DNA of 45,369 nucleotides, taken from NCBI GenBank assembly GCA_947175385.1, contig CAMWMN010000008.1, forward strand, positions 1 to 45,369. Reading direction: 5' to 3'. Source of the DNA: an uncultured Clostridia bacterium (lineage in GTDB: Bacteria; Bacillota; Clostridia; Oscillospirales; Ruminococcaceae). Under the pieces are notes generated by a model. That model was not told the origin of the DNA and searched no databases. It worked only from the letters and a program-made list of their open reading frames with translations. Numbering within the stretch: position 1 is the first letter of the stretch; each line of letters starts with the position of its first letter. Below, piece by piece: positions 16,072 to 24,768 of this stretch. Both the position numbers and the translations under genes were made by a program.

Positions 16072-16617
16072 GTGAGCGAAAATAACAATAAAACCCCTAA
16101 GCGAAAACCGTTCATCACCGTCTACGAGATGACGGTTTTCGCTATGTTGGGGGCGATTATGTACCTCTCCAAAATTCTGATGGAGTGGGCGCCGAATATT
16201 CACCTACTGGCGATGTTCACGATGGTGTTTACGATTGTTTACCGTGTTAAGGCACTGATTCCGATTTACGTGTACGTATTTCTGAACGGTTATTTCGCGG
16301 GATTCGCGATGTGGTGGATTCCGTATCTGTACATCTGGACGGTGCTATGGGGAGTTACGATGATATTACCGAAAAAACTCCCGGCGAAATTCGCGTTTGT
16401 TTATCCGATAATCTGCGGACTTCACGGACTTGCTTTCGGAACGTTGTACGCGCCCGCGCAGGCTTTGATGTTCGGACTGAATTTCGAGCAGACAATAGCG
16501 TGGATTGCGGCGGGTTTCCCGTTTGACTGCGTTCACGCGATAGGCGATTTCGCAGCGGGATTTTTGGTTTTTCCGTTGGTGAAGTTGCTTAAAAGGATTG
16601 ACAAGAGGGTGAAATAA
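16072..16617 (+). CDS. ECF transporter S component, probably cobalamin
   Basis: A 181-aa membrane protein with about five or six hydrophobic segments, the typical size of ECF S components. The helix FITVYEMTVFAMLGAIMYLSKI is the usual opening and INRYGDFAAGFLVF-like residues sit near the end. S components bind one vitamin and pair with a shared EcfT-EcfA module that is coded elsewhere. The cobalamin riboswitch and the neighbouring DUF4430 lipoprotein indicate a B12-type substrate. It starts at GTG (16072), 3 nt after the previous stop, with no clear ribosome site, so translation is probably coupled. Its stop overlaps the next ATG (TAATG). Confidence 0.8.
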   Translation: MSENNNKTPKRKPFITVYEMTVFAMLGAIMYLSKILMEWAPNIHLLAMFTMVFTIVYRVKALIPIYVYVFLNGYFAGFAMWWIPYLYIWTVLWGVTMILPKKLPAKFAFVYPIICGLHGLAFGTLYAPAQALMFGLNFEQTIAWIAAGFPFDCVHAIGDFAAGFLVFPLVKLLKRIDKRVK

Positions 16618-17288
16618 TGCAATTGGATTCGCTCAACCGCGCGGAGGCATTCCGCTATATGGGGCACAAGGGCGGGGAGATCCCCGAGAATATAAACGCT
16701 CTCGCGGACGAATGCGAGGGAAAACTGTTGGCGGCAATCCGTCCGAATTACGTCTGGCGCGTGTTTGATATTGAGAAAACGGGCGGCGGGATTTCCGTTT
16801 CGGGAACTTCTCTCGCGCTGACGGGAAACGACATCACGGAGCATTTGCGCGGCTGCGAACGCTGCGCGCTGATGTGCGCGACACTTTCGATCGGCGCGGA
16901 TTCGGTAATTCGCGCGTATGAATCCGCCGAGATGGAAAAGGCGGTAATCGCGGACTGTCTGGCAAGCGCGGCAATCGAGCAGGTGTGCGACATCGCCGAA
17001 CGCGAGATTCAAGCGGCAGTGGGGGATTATCACTACACATGGAGATTCTCCCCGGGTTACGGGGATTTGCCGTTGGGGTTACAGCGGCAGTTCATCGAGG
17101 TTTTGCAAGCGCAAAAGCGAATCGGAGTGACGGTTACGGATAGTTTGATTTTAATTCCGCGCAAGTCCGTGACGGCGGTGATTGGAATCTCCACGCGCGA
17201 AATTTCCAAGGGCAGGCAAGGCTGTTCGAGCTGCAATATGCGCGAAACGTGCCAATTCCGCAAGAACGGAAAGCATTGCGGCGGATAA
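16617..17288 (+). CDS. MetH reactivation domain protein (stand-alone)
   Basis: A 223-aa protein equal to the C-terminal AdoMet-binding activation domain of cobalamin-dependent methionine synthase, here as a separate subunit. It has the family motif FSPGYGDLPLGLQ and then IPRKSVTAVIGIS; the C-terminus carries a Cys cluster (GCSSCNM..TCQF...HCGG), common in stand-alone forms. It reactivates oxidised cob(II)alamin on MetH by reductive methylation with S-adenosylmethionine. MetH itself, 220 bp downstream, lacks this domain, so the pair makes one complete system. The start ATG overlaps the stop of the S component gene by 1 nt. Confidence 0.88.
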   Translation: MQLDSLNRAEAFRYMGHKGGEIPENINALADECEGKLLAAIRPNYVWRVFDIEKTGGGISVSGTSLALTGNDITEHLRGCERCALMCATLSIGADSVIRAYESAEMEKAVIADCLASAAIEQVCDIAEREIQAAVGDYHYTWRFSPGYGDLPLGLQRQFIEVLQAQKRIGVTVTDSLILIPRKSVTAVIGISTREISKGRQGCSSCNMRETCQFRKNGKHCGG

Positions 17289-17500
17289 CTTACAACAACC
17301 TATCGGCGACTAGTGCAAATTCAAAACGCAAGCGGCGCGCAACACCACAACACGAAGTTGTAGGGTGACCGCCCAAAGCACGGCAAGGACGCCGCGCTTT
17401 GGGCGGTCACACCGTGAAACGGTGTTGCGGGTCGCTTAGCGAACACAGACGAGCGTTAGCTCGTCTGTGTGGTTTTGAATTTGCCATTTAGATAAAGGGG
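17289..17500 (+). repeat. Intergenic structured element, copy H (with nested insertion)
   Basis: The arms GCAAATTCAAAAC (17315-17327) and GTTTTGAATTTGC (17472-17484) are a perfect 13-bp pair. Hairpin 1 is interrupted by about 67 bp (17347-17413) that itself folds into a 15-bp perfect stem (17365-17379 with 17396-17410); ACACC is found on both sides of the insert (17342-17346 and 17409-17413), like a target duplication. The base of hairpin 1 is AAGCG/CGCTT where other copies have GAGCG/CGCTC, a compensating change. It ends in AAAGGGG (17494-17500), 8 nt before the metH GTG. Confidence 0.85.
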
Positions 17501-17508
17501 CGATCATT

Positions 17509-19893
17509 GTGGATTTTAATACATTACTTAACAAAGAATTTATATGCCTGGACGGCGGAATGGGTACAATGCTCCAGGCGCGCGGACTTAAACCCGGCGA
17601 AACTCCAGAAGCGTGGAATCTCGAAAATCCGCAGAAGCTGATTGATGTGCATAAGGAGTATATCGCGGCGGGCGCGGATATAATCTACGCGAACACATTC
17701 GGCGCGAACCGCTATAAGTTGGAGCATTGCGGATACTCTGTTGAGCGCGTGATTCGCGCGGGAATCCTCAACGCGAAAAGGGCGGTTTCCGAAAGCGTGA
17801 ATCCAAACGCTTTGGTGGCTCTGGATATAGGACCGATAGGACAGCTCCTTGAGCCAACGGGAACGCTGACGTTCGAGGAGGCTTACGACATCTATAAGGA
17901 GCAAGTCACGGCGGGCAGAGAGGCGGACGTTATCGTGTTTGAAACGATGACGGATCTGTACGAGCTGAAAGCCGCCGTGCTTGCCGCGAAAGAGAACTCC
18001 AGTCTTCCGATTATCTGCACGATGACGTTTGAGGAGAATATGCGCACCTTTACGGGCTGCGCGGTTTCCTCTATGGCTCTGACTTTGGAGGGGCTTGGCG
18101 TGGACGCTATCGGTATCAACTGCTCACTTGGTCCGGAGGAGCTGTTCCCGATTGCCGAGGAGCTGTGTAAATGGACAACGCTCCCCGTGGTGCTTAAACC
18201 CAACGCGGGACTTCCCGACCCCGTGACAAATCAGTACAGCCTTTCGCCGAAACGGTTCGCGGAGCTTATGGAAAAATTCGTGTCGTTGGGTGTGAAGATT
18301 TTCGGCGGCTGCTGCGGAACAAATCCCGAATTTATCCGCGAGGTTTCCGCAATGCTGAAAACGCGGAAATTCTCTCCGCGAAACGTTACGATTCTCGCCG
18401 CGTGCTGTTCCGCGTCAAAAACCGTGGAAATCAACCGCCCGCGAATTATCGGCGAGCGCATTAATCCCACGGGCAAAAAGCGGTTCAAAGAGGCTCTCCT
18501 CGCGAATGACATTGACTATATCCTCGGACAGGCGATAGAACAAGTACGTGGCGGCGCAGACATTCTGGACATCAACGTGGGTCTGCCCGGGATCGATGAG
18601 GGCGCGATGATGGTTCGCGCTGTGAAGGCGGTTCAAGGTGTGGTGGACGAGCCGTTACAGCTTGATTCCACGATTCCTGAGGTGCTGGAAAAGGCACTGC
18701 GCGTGTACAACGGCAAGCCGATCGTTAATTCTGTGAACGGTGAGGAGAAGTCGCTGCAATCCGTTTTGCCGCTCGTAAAGAAATACGGCGCAGCGGTTGT
18801 GGGATTGTGTCTGGACGAGAACGGAATCCCGAAAACCGCCGAGGGGAGATTCAACATCGCCAAAAAGATTCTCGACCGCGCGGAGAGTTTCGGGATTCGT
18901 CGTGAGGACGTGTATATCGACTGCCTGACGCTGACGGTTTCCGCAGAGCAAACCGCCGCGATGGAAACATTGAACGCGCTTCGCCGCGTGAAAAACGAGC
19001 TTAGACTGAAAACTGTGCTCGGTGTGTCGAACATCAGCTTTGGACTTCCGCAGAGAGTAATTGTCACGCAGAATTTCTTGACGATGGCGCTGGCTTACGG
19101 GTTGGATTTGCCGATTATCAACCCCAATGTTCCCGAAATGACGGCGGCAGTGAGAGCGTTTAATGTTCTTTCCTGCCACGATGAAAATTCGATGGAGTAT
19201 GTCCGCTGTTACGGAAATACGGAATCCGCCGCTTCCCCCGCTCCCGCGAATACGGAAATCACACTCGATTACGCGTTGGCAAACGGCTTGAAGTCCGAGG
19301 GCGCGAAAATCACCGAAAAGCTGCTCGAAACCACGGACGCGATGGACATCATAAACAAGATTCTGATTCCCGCATTGGATAAGACGGGCGCGGAGTTCGA
19401 GTCGGGGAAGATTTTTCTGCCGCAGCTTATTCTCTCGGCAGGCGTGGCGCAGAGCTGCTTTGAGGTGATCAAGAATCACCTCGCGAAAACGGGTACGAAG
19501 TCCGTATCTAAAGGGAAAATCATCGTTGCGACCGTCAAGGGCGACATTCACGACATCGGCAAGAACATTGTCAAGGTTCTGTTGGAAAATTACGGCTATG
19601 ACGTGATTGACCTCGGCAAGGACGTGGACTATCAAGCTGTGGTGGACTGCGCAATCGAGAACGATGTTCACTTGGTTGGATTGTCCGCGCTTATGACTAC
19701 CACGCTCGGCTCGATGGAAAAGACGATAAAGCTCCTCCGCGAGAACAACGTGGATTGTAAGGTAATGGTCGGCGGCGCGGTGCTTACCCCCGAATACGCG
19801 GCGAAAATAGGCGCGGACTACTACGCAAAGGACGCAAAGGAGTCCTGCGACATTGCCAAAAGGGTTTTCGAGGAATTTTATCCTCAGGGGTGA
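17509..19893 (+). CDS. metH: Cobalamin-dependent methionine synthase MetH (three-module form)
   Basis: A 794-aa MetH, shorter than the 1200-aa E. coli type because the activation domain is a separate gene upstream. Order: homocysteine-binding barrel (1 to about 290; zinc cysteines in GINCSLG near 205 and GGCCGT near 268-269), pterin/methyl-folate barrel (about 310-570; GERINPTGKK and DINVGLPG), cobalamin cap and Rossmann domain (about 590-794; axial ligand motif DIHDIGKN near 679). It makes methionine from homocysteine and 5-methyl-tetrahydrofolate. Start GTG with AAAGGGG 8 nt upstream from element H. A stretch rich in Ser, Pro and Ala (about residues 570-585) joins the last two parts. Confidence 0.93.
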   Translation: MDFNTLLNKEFICLDGGMGTMLQARGLKPGETPEAWNLENPQKLIDVHKEYIAAGADIIYANTFGANRYKLEHCGYSVERVIRAGILNAKRAVSESVNPNALVALDIGPIGQLLEPTGTLTFEEAYDIYKEQVTAGREADVIVFETMTDLYELKAAVLAAKENSSLPIICTMTFEENMRTFTGCAVSSMALTLEGLGVDAIGINCSLGPEELFPIAEELCKWTTLPVVLKPNAGLPDPVTNQYSLSPKRFAELMEKFVSLGVKIFGGCCGTNPEFIREVSAMLKTRKFSPRNVTILAACCSASKTVEINRPRIIGERINPTGKKRFKEALLANDIDYILGQAIEQVRGGADILDINVGLPGIDEGAMMVRAVKAVQGVVDEPLQLDSTIPEVLEKALRVYNGKPIVNSVNGEEKSLQSVLPLVKKYGAAVVGLCLDENGIPKTAEGRFNIAKKILDRAESFGIRREDVYIDCLTLTVSAEQTAAMETLNALRRVKNELRLKTVLGVSNISFGLPQRVIVTQNFLTMALAYGLDLPIINPNVPEMTAAVRAFNVLSCHDENSMEYVRCYGNTESAASPAPANTEITLDYALANGLKSEGAKITEKLLETTDAMDIINKILIPALDKTGAEFESGKIFLPQLILSAGVAQSCFEVIKNHLAKTGTKSVSKGKIIVATVKGDIHDIGKNIVKVLLENYGYDVIDLGKDVDYQAVVDCAIENDVHLVGLSALMTTTLGSMEKTIKLLRENNVDCKVMVGGAVLTPEYAAKIGADYYAKDAKESCDIAKRVFEEFYPQG

Positions 19894-19897
19894 AAAA

Positions 19898-20662
19898 ATG
19901 GCAGCAAATATACGTTATTTATACAATTCCGATACGGGCATAGAATGTATTTATTGCGTTAATTCAAACATATCCTATCCTTTACACAACCACATTTCCG
20001 TGCTGACGATCGGTATTGTATTGGAGGGAACTGTTGTTCTCACTTCCAATCAAGGCACAAGAGCTTATGGGAAAAATGATATGTTTATCGTACTTCCGTA
20101 TGAACCACATATCATTTCAGCGGATAAAAATTACACAATGCTTAGTTTGTGTATTGATAAAAACATAATAAAGCAATACCCCGCCGATATGATTTACAAT
20201 AATATCGCAGACCTGTTGACGAACGTTCCGAATATCGAAGAGGTCAATCGCTGCCGGATAATGCGGTTATTAAAGCAACAAGATATGCTTGTCGATTTTT
20301 CCGATTGGAAATATGGAAATCCGAGTCCGCTTATCAATGACTTAAAATGCCTGTTGGAGTTGTTCCCGGAAATAGCTGTAAGTATTGATGAAATGGCACG
20401 AAAAGCCTTTATAAGTAAATTTCATTTCATCAGACGATTTAAGGCGGAGGTAGGTCTTTCGCCGCATCGGTTTCAGATTCAGAATCGTATTCGCAAGGCA
20501 CAACGCCTGATTCACCAAATAGAAACAATAACAGAAGTGGCTTTGACCACAGGGTTTTACGATCAAAGCCACTTTATAAAGCAATTTGAGAAATGTGTCG
20601 GTTTATCGCCTATGGTTTATAAATCTTCCTCCGACATAATCTGCGGGGATACGGCGGGTTAG
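19898..20662 (+). CDS. AraC family transcriptional regulator with cupin sensor
   Basis: A 254-aa regulator. Residues 1-110 form a cupin-like sensor (YPLHNHISVLTIGIVLEGTVVLTSNQG...YGKNDMFIVLPYEPHII), residues 155-254 the double helix-turn-helix of AraC proteins (SIDEMARKAFISKFHFIRRFKAEVGLSP and ALTTGFYDQSHFIKQFEKCVGLSP). The ligand is unknown. The ATG at 19898 has GGGGTGA just upstream and lies 4 nt after the metH stop, so it may be read with the B12 operon. Its 3' end overlaps by 4 nt the convergent cupin gene, which could be its target. Confidence 0.9.
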   Translation: MAANIRYLYNSDTGIECIYCVNSNISYPLHNHISVLTIGIVLEGTVVLTSNQGTRAYGKNDMFIVLPYEPHIISADKNYTMLSLCIDKNIIKQYPADMIYNNIADLLTNVPNIEEVNRCRIMRLLKQQDMLVDFSDWKYGNPSPLINDLKCLLELFPEIAVSIDEMARKAFISKFHFIRRFKAEVGLSPHRFQIQNRIRKAQRLIHQIETITEVALTTGFYDQSHFIKQFEKCVGLSPMVYKSSSDIICGDTAG

Positions 20663-21054
20663 CACAAGGCAGGAATAAACTTTGCGAACAGATAAAGACC
20701 CTCTTCCCCGGCAATGACCTCGTGCGGCACTCCTATGGGGAAAACAGAAATCACACCCGTATTATATGGCAGTTCTGCTCCGTTGTTTATGCATATCCCC
20801 GAACCGAAAATCACCTCGTGTGTTTCTAATTGCTTTTCATGGATATGTTTACCGATTTTCTTGTTGGGAGCTATCCTCACAAGATGGAAACTAAACTGTC
20901 CGTTTGTATTTTCAGATGTGATGATATGTTTCAGTTCCACACCGTCAAAAACAGGATGCCGTGACCACGGGACAGCCGCAAACTCAACCGTGGTCTGCGG
21001 TAAAAGCAGCCTCCCCTCCTCATCGAATTTTTCAAACAGATTTTTACGATCCAT
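20659..21054 (-). CDS. Cupin domain protein
   Basis: A 131-aa small cupin. Its first metal motif reads G-K-H-I-H-EKQ-LETHEV, with HIH..Q.E as likely ligands, and the second is in FPIGVPHEVIAGEEG. Such proteins bind a metal and either a small ligand or substrate. I start at the ATG (21054) because AGGAAG lies about 10 nt upstream; the GTG at 21063 overlaps that site. It is convergent with the AraC gene, and similar pairs elsewhere link a cupin with an AraC regulator of sugar or stress response, but the substrate is unknown. Confidence 0.8.
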   Translation of the reverse strand: MDRKNLFEKFDEEGRLLLPQTTVEFAAVPWSRHPVFDGVELKHIITSENTNGQFSFHLVRIAPNKKIGKHIHEKQLETHEVIFGSGICINNGAELPYNTGVISVFPIGVPHEVIAGEEGLYLFAKFIPALC

Positions 21055-21152
21055 TTTCTTCACTTCCTTTCAATTTTTTGGCATTGTGCTTGCCTGTTTA
21101 TATCATAACACAAAGTCTTTAATTTGAATTGTAAATAATTGCGGAATATGAA

Positions 21153-21185
21153 ATTTGCGCCCCGAAAACGGGGCGCAAATTTTTT
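21153..21185 (+). terminator. Rho-independent terminator
   Basis: The 12-bp stem ATTTGCGCCCCG (21153-21164) with CGGGGCGCAAAT (21169-21180), loop AAAA, is followed by T6. It insulates the gntR promoter that starts 22 nt downstream from readthrough on the plus strand. Confidence 0.88.
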
Positions 21186-21206
21186 ACAAAATTTTTAATT
21201 ACCCCC

Positions 21207-21235
21207 TTGACAAATCGGAAAGTATGTGTTATAAT
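21207..21235 (+). promoter_or_regulatory. Vegetative promoter of the GntR/ABC operon
   Basis: TTGACA (21207-21212), a 17-nt spacer, TATAAT (21230-21235). The start site would lie at about 21242, inside the palindrome at 21240-21262. Confidence 0.9.
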
Positions 21236-21239
21236 ACAA

Positions 21240-21262
21240 CTGTACTAATTCAGTTAATACAG
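21240..21262 (+). promoter_or_regulatory. Probable GntR/YtrA operator
   Basis: A 23-bp imperfect palindrome of the form CTGTA.TAA...TTA.TACAG, centred 11 nt after the first base, overlaps the likely transcription start. YtrA-subfamily GntR regulators bind palindromes with this kind of GT..TA...TA..AC symmetry, so the downstream regulator probably represses its own operon here until its ligand is present. Confidence 0.75.
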
Positions 21263-21288
21263 TTTTGAGGTATACAGACGAAAGAGGA

Positions 21289-21648
21289 ATGGAATTGTTT
21301 ACAATGCGATTGGAAGGCGGCGCGCCGGTTTACGAGCAGCTCGAACGCCGCATTACAGAGCTTATATTAAGCGGAGAAATGACCGAAGGCGAAAAGCTGC
21401 CCGCCGTTCGGGAGATAGCAAGGCAGCTTTCGATAAATCCGAATACAGTCCAGAGAACATACGCGAATCTTGAGGCATTGGGGCTTATCTACTCGATTCC
21501 GTCAAAGGGGAGCTATGTGGCAATGAAAAAGGACTACATCGACAAGGTGCGGGCGAAAACCTCCGAGGAGTTCACCGAGGCGGTTCGGAACGCGCTAAAA
21601 CTGGGTCTGTCCAAGGACGACCTTAATGAAATTATCAAAAATATTTAG
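21289..21648 (+). CDS. GntR family regulator, YtrA subfamily
   Basis: A 119-aa repressor. The N-terminal winged helix reads GGAPVYEQLERRITELILSGEMTEGEKLPAVREIARQLSINPNTVQRTYANLEALGLI, followed by only a short tail of about 45 residues, the mark of the YtrA subfamily; such proteins control ABC exporter operons placed just downstream, as here. Start choice is open. AAAGAGG (21281-21287) is only 1 nt before the ATG used here, 7 nt before a TTG at 21295 (best spacing), and 16 nt before an ATG at 21304. The ABC operon follows 11 nt after the stop. Confidence 0.88.
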   Translation: MELFTMRLEGGAPVYEQLERRITELILSGEMTEGEKLPAVREIARQLSINPNTVQRTYANLEALGLIYSIPSKGSYVAMKKDYIDKVRAKTSEEFTEAVRNALKLGLSKDDLNEIIKNI

Positions 21649-21659
21649 GGGGTATTTTT

Positions 21660-23846
21660 ATGGGATCCGAAAAATCCGCGTTAAAACGGAGATTTTTCCG
21701 CGAGTATTTCTTCTACAAGCTGCGCGGAACGCTCGGAATCGGCATCACTTCCGCCGTGTTGGGATTTATCACCTGTACGCTCAGCGGAATCCTTGCCTTA
21801 TCATGGCTGAAAACCTTGGAGGAGGAAACGCGATCCGGCTTGGGAATTTACAGTGTTCCTAACATATCGATGCTTTTCTTTGCGATATTTGGAGGTCTTG
21901 TGGGATTGGCAGTGCTTGCGCTTGTCACGCCGATCGTGAGTTTCAAGTACTATCGTTCGCGCAGCTCTATGGATACATTGGGCTGTCTGCCGATTACATA
22001 CAGAGAGCGGTTCTGGGGTGATTATCTGAGCGGACTTGCGGCAATAGTCGCGCCGTTTTCCGCAATGGCAATAATCGGCGGAATCCCGCTTGCGATGACG
22101 CAGCCTGTTGTCAATAGGGTGAAAGCAATTGGCGAGATTTTTTCCAAGCTGGACGGAGCGAATAAGGGAACGCTGCTGTTCGGTATGAGAATGTACCTTA
22201 TTATGCTGATTATAATCGTTGCCGCATATTCGATTACAACGCTTGTCGTGTCCTGCTGCGGCAAGGCGGGCAGTATGGGCTTGTACTCAGTAATCGCGCT
22301 TCCGATAATACCGGCGGTTATCGCCCTGTACGGAATGTTTGCGTTGAACAACACAAAAGGAATTCTTCCCGAGCAGCATATCAACAAGATTCTGTCTTGT
22401 TTTCCGCCGGTGGGAACATTCATCTACTTGATGTCGGGTATGAAGATTAGTGATTATTACTATTCCGATGACAGTAATTTTATGTTGATCCCGAATGCCG
22501 CGACAGTGATTGTGCCGCTGCTTTTCATTGCGGCGATGATTGCCGCCGCGTATTTCATCGGCAAGAAACGCAAAACCGAACGCGTCGGAAACGGCTTTGT
22601 TGTGAACGCTATGTATCACATTCTTACACTGTTGATGGTGCTGGCGGTTATCGGAGTGTATTTCTCCACAAACAGAATATTGGGCATTGATTCGACCAAA
22701 ATGCTTATCTGCGCGGTTATCGCGTTGGTGTTCTACCTAATTCTGGAATTGGTTCAATACCGTAAAATCAAGGCAATCTGGAAGTCGCTGATTCGTTATG
22801 CTTGCGTGGCAGTTGTCGGATTCGGATTCCTGATTATTGCGATGCAAACACGCGGATTTGGCATAGGAACTCATCTTCCGAACTGGAATGACATTGAGGA
22901 AATCACCATAGAAAGCCGCGAAATCGGAAACAACTATGGTGGTACGGGAATGGTCAAATACCGCGCGGAGAACGCAATTTCCGTGATTCTTGATATGAAT
23001 AAGCTACTGATTGATAATCCTGACAAGATTTCCACCGGCGATGTCAATGTTCAGGATAACGGGATAAACATCACCTACAAGCTCAAAAACGGCGATACCG
23101 TTGCAAGATATTACCGAATTAACGATGATAGTCTGCGCGGTGACGTTGTGGAGGAAATCAGAAAGCAGCCGACATATGAAATTGAACTGCTTGGTGTGTT
23201 GAACCGCGATGACTTGACGGGAATTAAGATGACATTCACCCCGTTTGATGATAACCACGACCCACAGAATGAGAATGTTGTGCAAATCAAGGACAGCAGG
23301 ATCCCTGAACTTGTGAAAAGTCTTAAATACGATATAATCAACAGTGTAAGCGGCCACGACAACATTGGTATATTAGCCGCGACATTGCCAAGGGGCGAGG
23401 AAGATGAAATGGATGAATATGATGCTTATTTCAGCAGACACTGGTTTATCGATGAAACCTACACCCGCACGGTTGAGTTCCTTAATAACCCCGATAACTT
23501 TACCGAGAAAAATCCGGAAGACCCCAACACTCCTACGGATGAGGTTAAAATGTACCTCGTTCAATACTATTTCGCGGTGACTGAGGACAGTGAGTCTTCA
23601 CCTGCGGTTACGAGCGCGAGTGTGAAATTCCGTTCCGATTCCAACAGCGAATACGCAAAGGAGCTTATGTCCTATTTCGTAAGCGGCTCTCACCAAGGAG
23701 CTGGCATGCATTTCACAGCTGATGTAATCGATGTTGAAACCGAATGGTATGCTGGCGACGAGTCGTTCTACATTCCCGAAGAAAATCAAGATGCGGCTCT
23801 CAAGGCTATGATGAATCTTATCGCCGAGCAAGTGGCGGAAATGTGA
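21660..23846 (+). CDS. Large ABC exporter permease, paralogue 1
   Basis: A 728-aa integral membrane protein. Six or more membrane segments lie in residues 1-310 and a few more to about 390, then an extracytoplasmic domain fills the rest (about 395-728), starting NDIEEITIESREIG. The segment SSMDTLGCLPITYRERFWGDYLSG is repeated, with small changes, in the second permease, so the two are paralogues that probably form a heterodimer. Not recognised as a known family beyond ABC-2-like export permease. AGGGGG lies 10 nt upstream of the ATG, and the ATPase follows 16 nt after the stop. Confidence 0.75.
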   Translation: MGSEKSALKRRFFREYFFYKLRGTLGIGITSAVLGFITCTLSGILALSWLKTLEEETRSGLGIYSVPNISMLFFAIFGGLVGLAVLALVTPIVSFKYYRSRSSMDTLGCLPITYRERFWGDYLSGLAAIVAPFSAMAIIGGIPLAMTQPVVNRVKAIGEIFSKLDGANKGTLLFGMRMYLIMLIIIVAAYSITTLVVSCCGKAGSMGLYSVIALPIIPAVIALYGMFALNNTKGILPEQHINKILSCFPPVGTFIYLMSGMKISDYYYSDDSNFMLIPNAATVIVPLLFIAAMIAAAYFIGKKRKTERVGNGFVVNAMYHILTLLMVLAVIGVYFSTNRILGIDSTKMLICAVIALVFYLILELVQYRKIKAIWKSLIRYACVAVVGFGFLIIAMQTRGFGIGTHLPNWNDIEEITIESREIGNNYGGTGMVKYRAENAISVILDMNKLLIDNPDKISTGDVNVQDNGINITYKLKNGDTVARYYRINDDSLRGDVVEEIRKQPTYEIELLGVLNRDDLTGIKMTFTPFDDNHDPQNENVVQIKDSRIPELVKSLKYDIINSVSGHDNIGILAATLPRGEEDEMDEYDAYFSRHWFIDETYTRTVEFLNNPDNFTEKNPEDPNTPTDEVKMYLVQYYFAVTEDSESSPAVTSASVKFRSDSNSEYAKELMSYFVSGSHQGAGMHFTADVIDVETEWYAGDESFYIPEENQDAALKAMMNLIAEQVAEM

Positions 23847-23862
23847 AGAAAGGAACAAGACT

Positions 23863-24768
23863 ATGATTAAGTTTGAAAATGCAACCAAAAAATACGACGA
23901 TTTTACCGCACTTGACGATTTCTCACTGGAGATTCGCAAGGGTTCGGCTTATGGACTGCTCGGCACAAACGGTGCGGGTAAGTCCACGCTGCTGCGGCTG
24001 TTGGCGGGAGTTTACCGCCAGGACAGCGGCTCTGTTACCATTGAGGGTCAGCCCGTTTACGACAATGTTGCCGTAAAACAGAGAATGCTGCTTATCAGTG
24101 ACGAAACCGCGCAGTTCAACAATATGACGATCAAGCAGATGAAGAAATTCTACAAGGCATTTTATCCGCGGTTTTCGGATGAAACATTCGAGAGGCTCCA
24201 CGCGATTGTGGGTCTGCCTATGAACAAAAAACTCGGTGGATTCTCAAAGGGTATGAAGCGGCAAGCGGCGGTTATCTGCGGAATCTCGGCATCTCCCGAT
24301 TATCTGCTGTTGGACGAGGCATTTGACGGGCTTGACCCCTCAATGAGAATCGCCGTTAAGAAGATGATAATCGATGCGATGTGCGACAACGATATGACGG
24401 TTGTCGTGTCCTCGCACAACCTCAACGAAATAGAGCAGTTCTGCGATACGGTGGGACTTCTCCACGATGGAAAAATCGTCTTTACACGTGAGCTTTCCGA
24501 GCTTAAGGGAGATATTCACAAGCTGCAGTGCAGTTTTGCGGAATCGGGAAATCCGCCTGTCAAGGAGGACTTCCCCGAATTGGACATTCTGCTTATCGAG
24601 CAGGTAAACGGGCTTACAAACATAATCGTAAAGGGCGACGCGGACGAGAGTATGGCGGTTGTACGAGGGAAAAATCCCGCGTTCTGCGACCTCATTCCGC
24701 TGTCGTTAGAGGAGATATTCGTTTATGAAATGGAGGCGCTGAACTATGACCGAAGCAAGCTCATGTAA
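23863..24768 (+). CDS. ABC transporter ATP-binding protein
   Basis: A 301-aa ATPase. Walker A GTNGAGKSTLLRLL (about residues 36-49), Q loop in ETAQF, signature GGFSKGMKRQAAV (a variant of LSGGQ), Walker B YLLLDEAFDGLD, H loop SSHNLNEIEQ. This is the YtrB/BcrA-like class of small-molecule or peptide exporters. It lies between two paralogous permeases, and its 3' end overlaps the second permease by 23 nt, so these genes are translated together. Controlled by the upstream GntR regulator. Confidence 0.92.
   Translation: MIKFENATKKYDDFTALDDFSLEIRKGSAYGLLGTNGAGKSTLLRLLAGVYRQDSGSVTIEGQPVYDNVAVKQRMLLISDETAQFNNMTIKQMKKFYKAFYPRFSDETFERLHAIVGLPMNKKLGGFSKGMKRQAAVICGISASPDYLLLDEAFDGLDPSMRIAVKKMIIDAMCDNDMTVVVSSHNLNEIEQFCDTVGLLHDGKIVFTRELSELKGDIHKLQCSFAESGNPPVKEDFPELDILLIEQVNGLTNIIVKGDADESMAVVRGKNPAFCDLIPLSLEEIFVYEMEALNYDRSKLM

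Noticed and set aside
18655-19671. 338-aa open frame opposite metH
   Set aside because: It is the complement of a conserved coding region with clear MetH motifs; long antisense frames come from the codon usage here.
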